Shown here one piece after another: positions 52,401 through 64,000 of a stretch of DNA of 64,000 nt. Source of the stretch: Phalacrocorax aristotelis (lineage: Eukaryota; Chordata; Aves; Suliformes; Phalacrocoracidae). The number at the start of each line of letters is the position of its first letter. The first letter of the stretch is position 1. The position numbers and the translations under genes are program-made. Location: the NCBI RefSeq assembly GCF_949628215.1, contig NC_134283.1, positions 10,849,638-10,913,637 on the forward strand, in the 5' to 3' direction. The notes below the pieces were generated by a model. It was given only the letters and a program-made list of their open reading frames with translations, did not search any database and was not told where the DNA came from.

Positions 52401-55400
52401 AAGTCGGTGGGATCCGCGGGCACCGCTGTTTCCTTCACGAATATATTTCTAAAGATACGGCGCCACTCCTGCGATGTATGTTCCAAGCGGGTTTTTCTGT
52501 TCATCTCTCAGCCCACTCTGGTGTGAAGTTTGGGAGCGTTTCATAGCGGTCTGAGTCAGAAGACCCGCAGATACCTGCAGTCAGAAAAATAATTTTAGAT
52601 ACATTTTGCCGAAATGGTGTACCTTATTGTAATTATTTCTATTTAGTATTGAGACAAAAAAATCCAAAGGCTGTTGCATCTGTGTACTTGTTCTGAAAAC
52701 CTTCCCATATGGGATCAATATAGCTTGTACTATGAAAGTATACACAAGAAAACTTTCACATCATTAAAAATTTCAACCGACGTCTCTGGCACCAAGTTTC
52801 AACAGCAAAGGGAGGTCCTAAAATGCGTGCATCATTCCAGCTGATCTGTTAGCCCATAAAAGGATATTCTGTTATCCTTTTAATCTGCTTCTCTTCAGTA
52901 AATTTAATTTGCTGTATATCTGCTGGAATGAAGTATACAGCAGGGCAATTATAATTTAGTGTTTTATATCTTGCAGGTGACGTTGTAATACAACACAGTG
53001 CTTCCTCTTTTGTTTTCCCATACACAGTATCTCCTCTGAAGTTCATTTTTTCCCATGTTTTATGTTTGCCATGTCACAGTAAATCCTTCCTTCTGCTGAA
53101 ATTTCAGTGACTGTCACAATACATGTAGGAATGTTCTGTTTACCAAAACCAAAAGTTGTCTCTTCTTGCTATCTGCTACAATTACACAGTTTCAACTGGA
53201 CAAACCATAAATCATAAGAATTATTATTTCAGACTTAGTTCCAAAATATAGTCCCCATTTCTGGTATAAAGCAGCCAAGTGTGTATAGCTTTAAAAGTCA
53301 AAGACAAGTAATAATAAAAAATGGCATGTGAAGGCTGGGAAACTCCTAGGGAGCCAGGTATCCTGTTCCTCTTTTCAAGTCCTACTTCCCCAAGAATTTT
53401 CCAAATAAATTCCTTCTTTCTTCTTGGCCCATATTTTATTGAAGCTCTTTCTCTTGCAAAATTGTTAATTTTATGCATGCCCTTTTTGTCCTTTTCTTCT
53501 CAACCCCTTCTCTACTTAGAGGCCCTTTTTTTTTCCCCTTTATGCCAGGAAGAGACTCCCAGTAAATAAATGTTGAGTTCTTTCCCTTAGAAATCTCTTG
53601 AATCTCATTATGTAGCTGTGGGAGAAGGACTACCACTTTCAGCCCCTGGAGTTAACACTGGATGGATGAGAATCTCAATACACAGTTATCATGTTTTTGA
53701 AGAAAAACTTGAGAATATAAAATTTGAAATTTCTATTGTCAATCAAAAAGTGTAGGTGGTCACTTGTAAAATAAAATACTAAAAAATGAAAAAAATCTGG
53801 AATCATTCTGCTTTTTAGTGTTTAGTGTTGGCAGTACACCCTCCTGTTTATATTTACCTTGCAAAGTATTTTTCTGCAGTTTCTGGGTTCATTATAAATT
53901 ATTTTAATGCACACACAAAGATCAGATGTCACCTTAGTATAACTCACATTTGGAAACTGCCAGCATTAGTAATGGCAGTGTAAGAAGAGAGTTGAGCTGC
54001 CTGGATAAACAAGATACTCTTTCAAGAACCTGAGGTGTAGGCTAGCTGTGGAGTGATAAATGTTTTAACATTTAATCTGCTCCTGTTGTACTTCAAAGGT
54101 TCTAGAGTGAGGAGCCCATACCCAAACTGACAGGATTTCTGCCATATATTAGTTAATAGGCAATGACACATCAGACACACTCATATGCATTACATAAAGA
54201 AGGCACATGACACCTTCTTCACATGTATGTCGCCATTATTAAGCTCAGTAAAGATAATTGCCGAGTTACTTAAGCAAATACACTCAGTGTGGCATTTAGC
54301 CATTCACCTTGGAACCAAATAACTATTCTTTCATTTTATGTCTCCTAAAATGGAGCTCTAAACCTCTGTGGTGATGCAGTAATATATACCAAAAGCATTA
54401 TCCTCAAGTGACGTGATCTCCCTGTGTGAATACCTCCCAGTGACTCCAGATCTGTGTTACAGAGACGCCTTGCCTTAGAGATTCAAAATCCAGTTTCTCT
54501 AACCTGCAAAGCTTAGTATGTTCAAGTTATATTTGGTATTCCAATCTTACTTGGAGCTTTCTAACTGTAATGCTTAGTACTTATATAGCAATCTTAATAC
54601 AGAGAGCTCAAATTAAATCATAAAGATAATTATTCCATATAGAGGGATGGGAAAACTGAAGCATTTTTTGTTAGTTCAGTATCACAAAGTAGTGACAGGT
54701 TCAGAAGAAGAACCCATGTATTTTTCCTAGGCTGCTGCTCTGTTCACTCATCATTACTGTTGGAGAGGAATAAAACCATAAGTGGAAGGCTGGGGAAGAC
54801 AGAATTATTCTTTAACGCAGTTTGAAATGTTTGGCTGTAGTGGATGGAACTATATCTTCCTGTCATTCACTCCTAGGCAGACACTTTTGAGATGTAGTCA
54901 AAGCCTGTGAGAAATCTGTGGAAACCATGAGCACTTCACTTTTAGCTCAGCGTTAGAAAAAATCTACCCTTTATGCACCTACCACTCTGGTCTTCTCACT
55001 TCTGTAAGTTTGACTTCATGAGTGTGATGTAATTCTCCCTGATTCAGGTTGGTAAAGTTGAGATGCAATTAGATTACGACTGCAGCTTTTGAAGTGATAA
55101 ACAGTAATTTGAGGACAGAATCAGTGAAAACCCATTCTTAGAGGCAGCCAATATCAAGAAGCCTCAGGGTTACGGAATAATATGATGTTTGTATAAGCAG
55201 CCCTATTATACTAGCTTTAAGGAAACCTTAGTATTTACCTCAAAATTTCTTTTTGAAGGCTGATTGGATGGGGGAGCATGTTAAACTGTCACATACACAC
55301 TGGCTATCATTTATAGCTAAAATTTTATTCAAGCTATTATTGTCTTTCTTCTCAGGTACTGTTGCTCCCCCTTTTCCCTTTTTCTAATTCTAACCATTTA

Positions 55401-57246
55401 AACGTCCATTTTGTGGAGTCCACTTCCTGCCATGTCTTCAGTATGTTTTCTCTTGTCTCAGAGGTCTTCCTATGCCCTGCCTGTGTAGTTCACATGTGTA
55501 GACATCTATGTGATTTTGAATATGAGAAGATAAAAGCTGAAGTGGGGATTTGTGTCAGATGCATGTAGACATTGGGCCACTTCGATGGCACTGTGCCCTG
55601 TGAGCAAGAGCTCTGCCTCAGTTTTCAAGTTTCTCTTGTAAACAGTTGCTCAGTATTCTCTATCTTGCATACGGTTTTCCCCAATATATAGTCTGCTTTT
55701 TTTAATATACAAAATTCATCTTCCATTTGTTCTTTTCACTGATAAGTTGGTATTTTTTGTACTTCTTCCCATGGTCTAGAACAGCTTTGCTGACTATTTG
55801 CATCTGACTGACCCTACCTACATTTGACTTCCCTGTCTACAAACACAGCACAGAGCCACACAAGAATAAGAACCAAAACATCACAACATCTTGCAGCTCA
55901 TTTACCCTACCAAGCAGCAAAGTATTTTAACGCAATGGCAGGGCTGCTGCACTACTTTCAGTATTTGAGTCACCACAAGGACCTGTGTGTGCTGACGATT
56001 TGGCCGCAGACATACCTGCAGTGTCAGCGCATCAGGCCTATGCAGGCACCTGAGTAGATCACAATAGTTTAACAGAAATAAATTGAGAAGTTGGCCCGAG
56101 TAAGTCATTGTAGAACTACTCTGTGGTCACCTTTACAGCAGTTTACATCCCTTATTCAGTGATTTAGCTTGCATCAGTGAGCCTCAAAGGTTTTATAACT
56201 GAATCCTATGTAAAGCTCCTGAAAAGGAAACAAATTCTTACAAGGCATCACCACAACATAGAAGTTGCATAAAATGCTTCCATTGATTTCTTTCTTCCAT
56301 TTTCTTGATTGTGTAGTAGAAGAATCTCTATTTCTCTATGCTATCATCTTCGTGAAAATCAATATGTTTATGAAATGTAGCCTTGCCAGATGGCATTTCC
56401 TCAGATCTAACAAAATTACTACAAAGGCGCCATTTTTATTGCCATAAAAATGTCTTAAGACATTTTATAGCTGCAGATTGCATATCTCATTGTAGCCTCT
56501 TCATGGGTTTAGCAAGGTACAGGCAACTACTGGATCATACCAGATAAATGAGGCTTCACAGATCAGCCCTTTTCTCTAGTCTGCTGTGTTGTGTTCCCTA
56601 ATATAACTGTGCTTTTATTTTTGTCTTCGTAAAAAGTTTCTTTAGAGTCACAAAAAAAACCCCCACAACCCACAGATTGCCAATTTATCCTTAATTGGTG
56701 TGGTTTTTACCTTGCTTAAAAGTAGCACATGTAATTTTTTCTGAGATGAGAATGTTCTCCATCTCATGTGAGCACTGATTCTGAAGTTTTAGTTACAAAT
56801 CAGGTGGAAAGATCATTCATTTTTTGCAGCTGGAGAGAGCATTTAGGAAAAGAGAGCCAGTAACTAGGTGATGTTTCCCCCTGCAGAACATAAAACTGAG
56901 AAGGGCACTTACCGTTACAGTCTGCACACATTTACTGTGCCCTGATGCTCAGAGCAGGCTACAGCTCTTGCTTCCTTCTGGTGTAGAATGGGAAAATACT
57001 ACTACTTTTTCCTCAACGTGATCCCCATGCCACCTGGACAGTCTTGGTTCCTCCCTAAGTCCTGGGACTTGAGTCACCTCAGTTTTACATTTTCCTTCCC
57101 CTGTGCTGAGTTAGCAAATAGAGTGGGCAGCAGCAGGAGCAGCAAAGCCGGGAGCAGGAGGGACGCGGGTGCTTTCCCTGTCCTGCAGGAATTGCTTTGG
57201 TTGCTCTGTATCTTTAAGGGGCTGACCCTATCCCACGGTGAGCCGT
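52401..57246. other. Intergenic region between NAE1 and CA7
   Basis: About 4.8 kb between two divergent genes. It is AT-rich apart from the NAE1 CpG shoulder. No exon, RNA gene or clear repeat was recognised. Any CA7 regulatory elements further upstream than the TATA box cannot be picked out by eye. Confidence 0.65.
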
Positions 57247-57252
57247 TATAAA
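57247..57252 (+). promoter_or_regulatory. TATA box of CA7
   Basis: TATAAA in the context GCCGTTATAAAGGCAGG, 70 bp upstream of the CA7 ATG. Transcription would start near 57275-57280, giving a 5' UTR of about 40 nt. A TATA promoter without a CpG island suits a tissue-restricted gene. Confidence 0.7.
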
Positions 57253-57316
57253 GGCAGGTAAGCAGCAGTGCCCTGATCAAAGAGCTGAGAGCAAAGCAGG
57301 GTGCAGCACCCCTGTA

Positions 57317-57356
57317 ATGACTGGCCACCACAGTTGGGGATATGGGCAGGATGACG
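57317..57356 (+). CDS. CA7: CA7 exon 1 (coding part)
   Basis: Codons 1-13, [13 protein letters not shown] plus one base of Gly14. Donor GTAGGTTA. Too short for a standard ORF scan; found by homology. Confidence 0.93.
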
Positions 57357-60300
57357 GTAGGTTATAGCATTTCCATGCTGCATCTCTCTATCTTCCCCCA
57401 CTCGTTTTCTTTCTAGAACTGCTGCCTGAGCCCTGCAGAGCTGCCTGCTTTTGATGTCTGCAAGCACCAAGTATATTCAGCAGGTAATTACTTACTTTAT
57501 TGATAATAAATAGTACCCAGAAAGTGGCACCAAAAGATGCACAAACTTATGCCTGCTGCCTTTTGTTGTTGCAATCAATGTTCCAAAACTGAGGGAAGCA
57601 GTACTGAGTGGGGATTTTTTTTTTTCAGGCTGCAGATATAGGTCCTTTTCCAAAAAGCTGTTATGAAAAGGATTAACTGTGTCTGTCTCTCCAAAAGCAA
57701 TTCCTTTAAGTAAAGAAGATTTAGTAGAGCAGTAACAGATCTTCTGACCCTGTGCAGCTGTTGAAATGTGATATCTAGGCTTCCATAGAAGTGAATAAAA
57801 TAAGGTGTATGTTATGTATTTCTAGAACATCAATATATTGTACAGATCAGTATCAGATCTCTTCTAGAACAACTTATGCTTTCTGATTTGACAGTTTTTA
57901 ATTTAGTCGTCTTCCTTTGCTTCCCACCTCCAAGGATGTGTGTCAGAGTGAGAAGAGATGCGAAGCTACTGAAAGATTCCTACAACAATGTTTTATAGCA
58001 CCTGTATCCTTTGTAGAGAAGGATGGATGAGTGATTGATGTTGCCCAATAAGACAATTGTTTGCATAACCTTCAGGAGTCTCCCTCTCTTTTGACAGCAA
58101 TTAATTTAGCTGCTGGATGTCCAACGAGTCTTTTGCATAACCTCTAGGAGCCAGTCTCTCTGTCTTAACAGCAATTATTTTAATTTCTGTAAGTCCAAAA
58201 GTGACTTTGAATGCCAAGTGAAGCTGATTAGTGCTAGTAGATAGTGTTAGGTGTTTGGGCATATAGGTAGTAGTAACAAAGCTGTGTGTATTCTTACAAA
58301 GCTCGTAAGAGACAAATTATATTGCCTAAGCTTGTGTAACAGCATTTAAATACTAAATCTGCTTTATAGGCAGGCTGAGAAAAGATATTATTTTATAAGC
58401 TTAGCTTTTCAGAAAATGCTAAAGACAAATAAGAGTATAATAGATCACTGTTTTTGTTACATAAACTCAAGGAGGATAAATACCTGTGTTTGATTTTAAA
58501 AAGTTTCTACTTGTGAAAGTATGTGAGAATGCTAAATTAAAAATGTGCTTCTTGGGAGTCTTAAAGTTGTTACTGTTAATATGTTCTGAACACAAGCAGT
58601 AGAAGAATGTAATTGCTCCTTGCACTGCCATACCAAAGTAGAAATAGAAGTGGTAAGAATAAATAATTCTTTGATACAGATAAGGTTTTGTTATCTCAAA
58701 CAGCATAAGAACATTCTAGCTCTGGCAGCAGAGAGCTGTGTTATAAAATTGGTTGTTCTCCCCACTCTGTTGGGGTCAGGAAGTACAAAAATGTTAATCA
58801 TAACGCTATACCCTTTACTCAGGGTAGAGAGATACCATAATGGGCACGAGTGAAGAATGAAACTGCCTCAGATTTACTGCAGTCATAAAACAGTTTTAAA
58901 AATAACTGCATAGTCAGTAGCTAAGAGATTGAGTCATCTGCATCTAATTTGAATCACCGGAGCTTTTACACTCTCTTTCCCAGGAAGAATGAAATGCTGT
59001 TTCTTTGGGAGAGTGTATGTGTATGTGCAAGTATGTGTACACCTGCACCCACCTTGGAAGATCCTCAGATACCTTAGCAATGTGATTACAAACTCTGCAG
59101 AAAAGTAATGGCACAAGTAACTGAAGATATAGCAGTCTGCTGATGTGCTGTGATTTCTTCAGTGTGTTTTGTACAGGATATTTGAATCCCCCATCTTGTC
59201 CATCTTGTTGCAGCCTGTTTGTACTAATAAAAATATGCCATCCTAGAATTTAAGTGAACTTTTCAGATACAAAACTTTCAAGTCACTCCTGCTCAGCAAG
59301 CTTTGCTTCAAGCCTCACAAAAACCTGTAATGATTATTTTGTGTATAGTAGGAAGAAAATAATGGTGCTTTCCTTTCTTTCCTTTTGAAGGACCTTCAGA
59401 GTGGCACAAATCTTATCCTATTGCCCAAGGGAACCGCCAGTCACCTATTGATATTGTTTCTGCAAAAGCAGTTTATGACCCTAACCTGAAGCCTCTTATT
59501 ATCTCCTATGAATCCTGTACATCTCTCAACATCTCTAATAATGGCCATTCGGTTATGGTTGAGTTTGAAGATACTGATGACAAGACAGGTGAGACTAACA
59601 CACAGCCAACTAACTCAGAATACCATTTTGTGACTTCATGAGGGAAACAATTCAGTACAGCCTGTATAGTATATTTATATGATGTATAATTCAGTTTAGA
59701 ACAAGGCATACGACCAGAGACCTTTATATTTTTGTCTTCTTGAGCCTTACATTTATTGTCTTGAGTCCATTTAGCAATGCAATTTTGCAGAGCAGAATAG
59801 TGTTTCTGCATTGGGAAAGCTCTTGCATCAGGAAAAACAGGAGTTTGCAATACTTCCCTTTTAAATGGGGATCATCAGTTCATGAGTTAGGGAATCCATG
59901 CATCTCTCCAGCATTCCTAGACCACATCCAGAGCAGGTATGTACACTCCTCACTGCCCTGTTTCCATGGTCATCCAAATAAAAAATGATAACACACATGC
60001 CAGCTTTGTCTGGTACACTGCCCAGTTTCCATCCACAGGGGTAGGGAAGAGATGATTAGCAGAGATGAGGTCATACAACATATTTGTCACAGTCGTAGTC
60101 CACGACACCAAGTTGTATCTAGACCGGTCACTCTTAGCTTGCATTGTTTTCTTCTATCCCCCTGCTTCCTAGCAGTTCCGTTTCTTCAGACATTATAAAA
60201 TCTTCAGCTAATTCTGAGTTAGTAGCAGCTCGTGGATGTTGGACTATATGCAATTGTATGTTATTTGTGTCTCTCAGCTCTTGGCAGAAAATAGAAATGC

Positions 60301-63300
60301 TTTAAGTGATTGATTACTCCTGTTAATTCTACTTCAACGGTAGACCCTGCTTTTATATCTCAGGGGGTAGGGGAAAAGCATTCAAATGGAGATGAAGTAG
60401 CTGATAAATAAGAGTACATTAAAAAAAAAAAAACCACTGAACAATTTTTGAATCTATCAGCTGATTTCCTCTTCCATTTGGGTGTGCGTATTGATTCTAG
60501 CTAAATAGGATACCCTAGATACTCAAAACAAGATACTTCTTCTGTTAAGTGACTTGTCTGTGCTGGTAACCCTTTGAAATAAGGGCTGGGGGTAAACCTC
60601 CGGCCATTTTGTTTTAAAATTTCTCTTCTGGAATGAATCTAAAACTGCCCAACTGAACGGTCACATTTTCAAGCATCTTTACTGAATTTGAAGAGAAGAC
60701 TGGATGTGCATTTTTCAAAATCTTACTACATAGATCCATTAAACGAGTCACCCTACAAAGAGAATTTGTAAAATATATCTGGAAGTATTACATTAGCTTG
60801 CTAACTACTTCTGTGCAACTCTAAGCTGAACTATATCTAAGTAAGTGACCTTTATCCAGCTTTATAAGTTTAAGAACAACATCTATTACTCTGCATTTAG
60901 AGATACAGAATCGGAGCACATGCAGTAATGAAGACCTCTGCCCTTTCTACACGAAGCACATGCCTTGTTTTAATAACATTTTCAAGGAAGATGACTGCTA
61001 GGAGTGGAAAACGTGGTTTAAAGTGTTGAAATAGATCTTGTGACTCACAGCTCTGCATAAATGGCACAACATAATTTTGACAGTAACCCATCATAGCTAC
61101 ATTTCTTAAACTCATATTTGAGACGGGTGATGCATTCCATTGCTAAGTTCAGAAAAACATACTAGGAGGTACCTATTAACTAATACTAAAACATTTGCTT
61201 TTTGAAAGCTCTGTTGCCTGAATAAAGGCCAGCTGGAACTATGCCCATGTGGTAGCACTGCCCAAGCCCCAGTTTTAGTATTTTTAATAAAATGTTATGG
61301 GCTATACTGATAATAAGTGCTTTACAGATACTAAATGTGATTTTAATTGTCTTAATATAAGTCTTTGATTAGGTTTTCATGTCTATTGGGTGAAATTTAT
61401 TTGATTTAGTCCCATATAAAATTACAGGAGGATTACTGATGCTGTTGATAGAGTATCTTCTATAGGTGGCATCTTAAACATTCAGCTGTTCTTAAGTGTT
61501 ATTTCTAAATGATGTATGAAGCTTCTCTGTAGCATTTCCTCACATTTACAAGGTGACTTGAGATTCTGAATGGTGTCATGTAAAGTATAAGCTCTTATAT
61601 TACACCTTTTATGGGATCAGGTATTTAAAGCAACAGAATATAGATAACCTCCACAGAAAGGAAAGACACTCTAAAGGGGAAATACTTAGCTGAATTGTCT
61701 ACCTGATGCTCAAGGTATCTACTTTCTTTTGCACAAAATCTCAAGTAGCACTTGCAAATATTTTAGGTACATGAGTTTCAAATAGTGATTTATTTTTAAT
61801 ATTCAGCTTGGATGTATTGTGCTTAAGAAAGGCATAACCATAACAGAACTGCCACATCTTCATATGTCAAATATACTCTCTCAAAAAAGCTACACAATTC
61901 TGTACAAGTAGCCACTCAATGGTTTTTTAATTTCAAATGTAATATGAACTCAGGTGCTTTCCATTAAGAAAGTGAACCCTTCTAAATCTGTGGATGATGC
62001 ATACCTTTGATGTTGGCAACTGGGAGATGCTGCTGGCTTTCTTCCACTATTGTGCCAACAGTGGTTAGTTTTTACTAACAGGAAGCTAAAAAGCCAGAAT
62101 GCTTGAACTTTTTTTTTTTTTTTCTCTGCCTAGCAATCAGTGGCGGTCCATTTGAGAATCCATTTCGGCTAAAGCAGTTTCACTTTCACTGGGGGACAAA
62201 GCACAGCCAGGGATCAGAACACACAATTGATGGCAAACATTTTCCATGTGAGGTAATGATGAATTTTTACAGATGAGATTAATTCATACAAATGCTATTG
62301 ACAAATGACTTTGCAATGGGGACTGCATGTCCCTTAGGATTCTGATTACTTACTCACCATGGTTAGGTCAGCACAGACTTTAATAAATTTTATTCCTTAC
62401 ACTGAAGTTATCTGTTGATTACCCTGGTTTTTAGAATGCAAACTTACCTGCCTAGTGCAGCCCTTTCTCCAAGATTCTCAGTCATCTTATCCTACTCAAC
62501 AGGACACGGCTAGCCCCACAGCTTAGCTGCTTTGCTCACACAGCACCTCTAGCAGTCCTTTGCTGCATAGTTTAGCCTGCTGCACACAACTGATTGCATC
62601 CTTTTACTTATTCAGATAGGAAGGATACACTGACAAACTTGATGCTGAGAAGCCATGTATTGCTCCACTAGCTGGCACAATTAGCATAGACTTTGGCTTA
62701 TGATACCAAGCTGTGAAATGACCGTGCTGGTACTATCCATAGCTTAGAAATGGCTTCATCTGAGGGCTCTTGAGAAAGTTCTACAAAGCTAGGACAAGGC
62801 ACAGCCTCTCCCAGCACAAACTATCCCAGATCCTACAGTAATGCATCATCCTGGAGTCTACCAGCGAGTACTGGAGCTTAGTGCTTCATTGGATGAAGGC
62901 CCATATCAGGGAAGTTGGGTTACAGGTTGATGCTGGATTTGTTTCAAATTAAGGTTGATATAGAGACATTTTGTTTAGTGTCTGTCCATGCTTATGGACT
63001 GGTCCAGAAGATTGAACTTGCTCATTGTTCTAAAGATGCCTTTGGACAAAACCTATGCTCTGTTATGAATGACCATTAGTGCCTGTTAACATGAGACAAC
63101 CCATGTTCACAGGTTCTATTGCTATTTTGTTCAATTTGTGATTTTTTTTTTTTAAAGCTCCACTTAGTTCACTGGAATGCCAGAAAATATGCAACATTTG
63201 GAGAAGCAGCAGCAGCTCCAGATGGCTTGGCAGTAGTTGGTGTTTTCTTGGAGGTAAGAATCACAAAAATAGCATGTTTACATGATGAAAGCATTATGCT

Positions 63301-63563
63301 GTCAAGTGTTTGAGAACCAAGCCATGTATTTAAGTAGTGCTTAAGGAAATCAGATGACTTATTGGAAGCAGTAACTGATTGCAAATTGCTGTTAAACTTA
63401 CTTTAGTAGAAATTATGAAATTCAGATAAGCAAACAATACCAATTCTCAAAGCATAATTATAGTAATTCTTATTTAACCTGTCTTATTCCATTATTTTAG
63501 ATTGGAAGAGAACATACCAATATGAACAGACTCACTGATGCTTTGTACATGGTAAAATTTAAA
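57317..63563 (+). CDS. CA7: CA7, carbonic anhydrase VII, 5' part (exons 1-5; continues beyond right edge)
   Basis: Cytosolic alpha-carbonic anhydrase converting CO2 and water to bicarbonate and H+; in mammals CA VII is mainly neuronal and supports pH and GABA-linked bicarbonate currents. Exons 57317-57356, 59391-59588, 62134-62252, 63158-63253 and 63501-63563 join in frame to 172 codons of an expected 264. The start [20 protein letters not shown] is characteristic of CA7. Seen directly: proton-shuttle His66 (NNGHSV), zinc ligands His96 and His98 (QFHFHW) and His121 (ELHLVHW), then [20 protein letters not shown] and [14 protein letters not shown]. Exon sizes of 198 and 63 nt match the family. 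The Thr gate (TTPP segment) and C-terminus must lie in exons 6-7 beyond 64000. No disruption seen. Confidence 0.97.
57357..59390. other. CA7 intron 1
   Basis: A 2-kb AT-rich intron. Apart from the 72-bp tandem duplication nothing was recognised. Confidence 0.8.
58059..58202. repeat. 72-bp imperfect tandem duplication in CA7 intron 1
   Basis: Two adjacent copies about 72 bp apart share TTTGCATAACCT (58060 and 58132), then AGGAG..., CTCTNT and GACAGCAATTA/TAACAGCAATTA, then ATGTCCAA/AAGTCCAA. Many substitutions separate the copies, so it is old. The shared ATTTGCAT-like word resembles an octamer motif, but function is unknown. Confidence 0.8.
59391..59588 (+). CDS. CA7: CA7 exon 2
   Basis: Codons 14-79, with [20 protein letters not shown] and [20 protein letters not shown]. 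Acceptor TTTTGAAG, donor GTGAGACT. Confidence 0.97.
59589..62133. other. CA7 intron 2
   Basis: A 2.5-kb AT-rich intron with no recognised element other than A- and T-runs (near 60420 and before the exon 3 acceptor). Confidence 0.8.
62134..62252 (+). CDS. CA7: CA7 exon 3 (first two zinc ligands)
   Basis: Codons 80-119, with [20 protein letters not shown] and [14 protein letters not shown]. Long poly-T tract before acceptor CCTAG; donor GTAATGAT. Confidence 0.97.
62253..63157. other. CA7 intron 3
   Basis: About 0.9 kb of unique sequence; no element recognised. Confidence 0.8.
63158..63253 (+). CDS. CA7: CA7 exon 4 (third zinc ligand)
   Basis: Codons 120-151, [20 protein letters not shown] then [12 protein letters not shown]. 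Acceptor TTTAAAG, donor GTAAGAAT. Confidence 0.97.
63501..63563 (+). CDS. CA7: CA7 exon 5
   Basis: Codons 152-172, [20 protein letters not shown] then K. Acceptor ATTTTAG, donor GTAAGTTT. Confidence 0.97.
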
Positions 63564-64000
63564 GTAAGTTTTAAGCTCTATAAATGTAATTGTTTCTAGG
63601 ATATCCATTAAAAATAGAGTTCATGTACGTATTTGAGAAAAAAATAGAAAATCACCCACCACAAATCCTCTCATTGTTAGAACACCACTGTAGTTGTATT
63701 CTCCTCTTCCCTTCCAAGGTTCAGCTTATTGCCTCCCAAGGCTATGCTGACCCTGCTCCTCATTCAGAGGTTCTACCTTTCCCACAGTATCTAAAATCAA
63801 AAGCTCCATGACCCTTCAAGCTCAGCTCTTACACTCAGCAAAATATTTTTTTCCGTTGAGCCTAGCCTTGAACAAGTCAAAGCTGGCTGTCCATCATCAG
63901 CTGCAAAGCTCTGTCAGGGGACAACCTCAGTGAGGTACAGCACTTGTCTAATGTTACAGTGATACCTGAGGGTGATTTTTAACCAGATGTGTCTCAGAGC
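63564..64000. other. CA7 intron 5 (partial)
   Basis: Unique sequence to the window edge. I looked for exon 6 (a GTKAQF-like start) and did not see it. Confidence 0.75.

Noticed and set aside
51264-52401. Two overlapping plus-strand frames of 323-324 codons
   Set aside because: Same composition effect in the NAE1 CpG island; no recognisable domain, and they cover the real minus-strand exon 1.
56988-57470. Frames of 74-87 codons around the CA7 promoter
   Set aside because: They cross the TATA box and exon 1 in wrong frames or strands, and nothing supports them as genes.

Overview
This window is vertebrate nuclear DNA, almost certainly from a bird. The evidence is large AT-rich introns with GT-AG splice signals, CpG-island promoters, several CR1 LINE 3' ends carrying the ATTCTATGAT-type tail typical of birds and reptiles, and an LTR of a kind common in avian genomes. 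There is no prokaryotic content. Genes were recognised by assembling exons by hand; reading frame and splice phase carry through every junction, except for the doubts stated for TERB1.

Layout: (1) 1-12820, minus strand: 5' part of DYNC1LI2 (cytoplasmic dynein 1 light intermediate chain 2), exons 1-4; the rest lies beyond the left edge. (2) 12250-13310: CpG-island promoter of DYNC1LI2. (3) 12821-15870: intergenic, with a CR1 fragment followed by an extreme AT-rich tract. (4) 15871-33284, minus strand: TERB1 (meiotic telomere-bouquet protein), 19 coding exons, with a probable non-coding first exon and CpG island at 35390-35660. (5) 36302-51950, minus strand: NAE1 (NEDD8-activating enzyme regulatory subunit), all 20 coding exons, 535 codons, with a CpG-island promoter at 51310-52400. 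(6) 52400-57246: intergenic. (7) 57317 to beyond the right edge, plus strand: CA7 (carbonic anhydrase VII), exons 1-5 (172 codons) with a TATA box. The order and orientation DYNC1LI2(-) TERB1(-) NAE1(-) CA7(+) is the one I know from human 16q22.

The four genes share no pathway: microtubule transport, meiotic telomere attachment, cullin neddylation and CO2 hydration. The block is ancestral synteny, not an operon-like unit. Introns hold mostly unique AT-rich sequence with at least four more CR1 fragments and one solo LTR.

I found no undescribed system. The points most worth checking are the TERB1 C-terminal exon structure (a probable extra exon between the TRF1-docking motif and the Myb domain, and an uncertain last exon), an in-frame alternative donor in TERB1 exon 11, the LTR antisense in NAE1 intron 7, and a 72-bp imperfect tandem duplication in CA7 intron 1.
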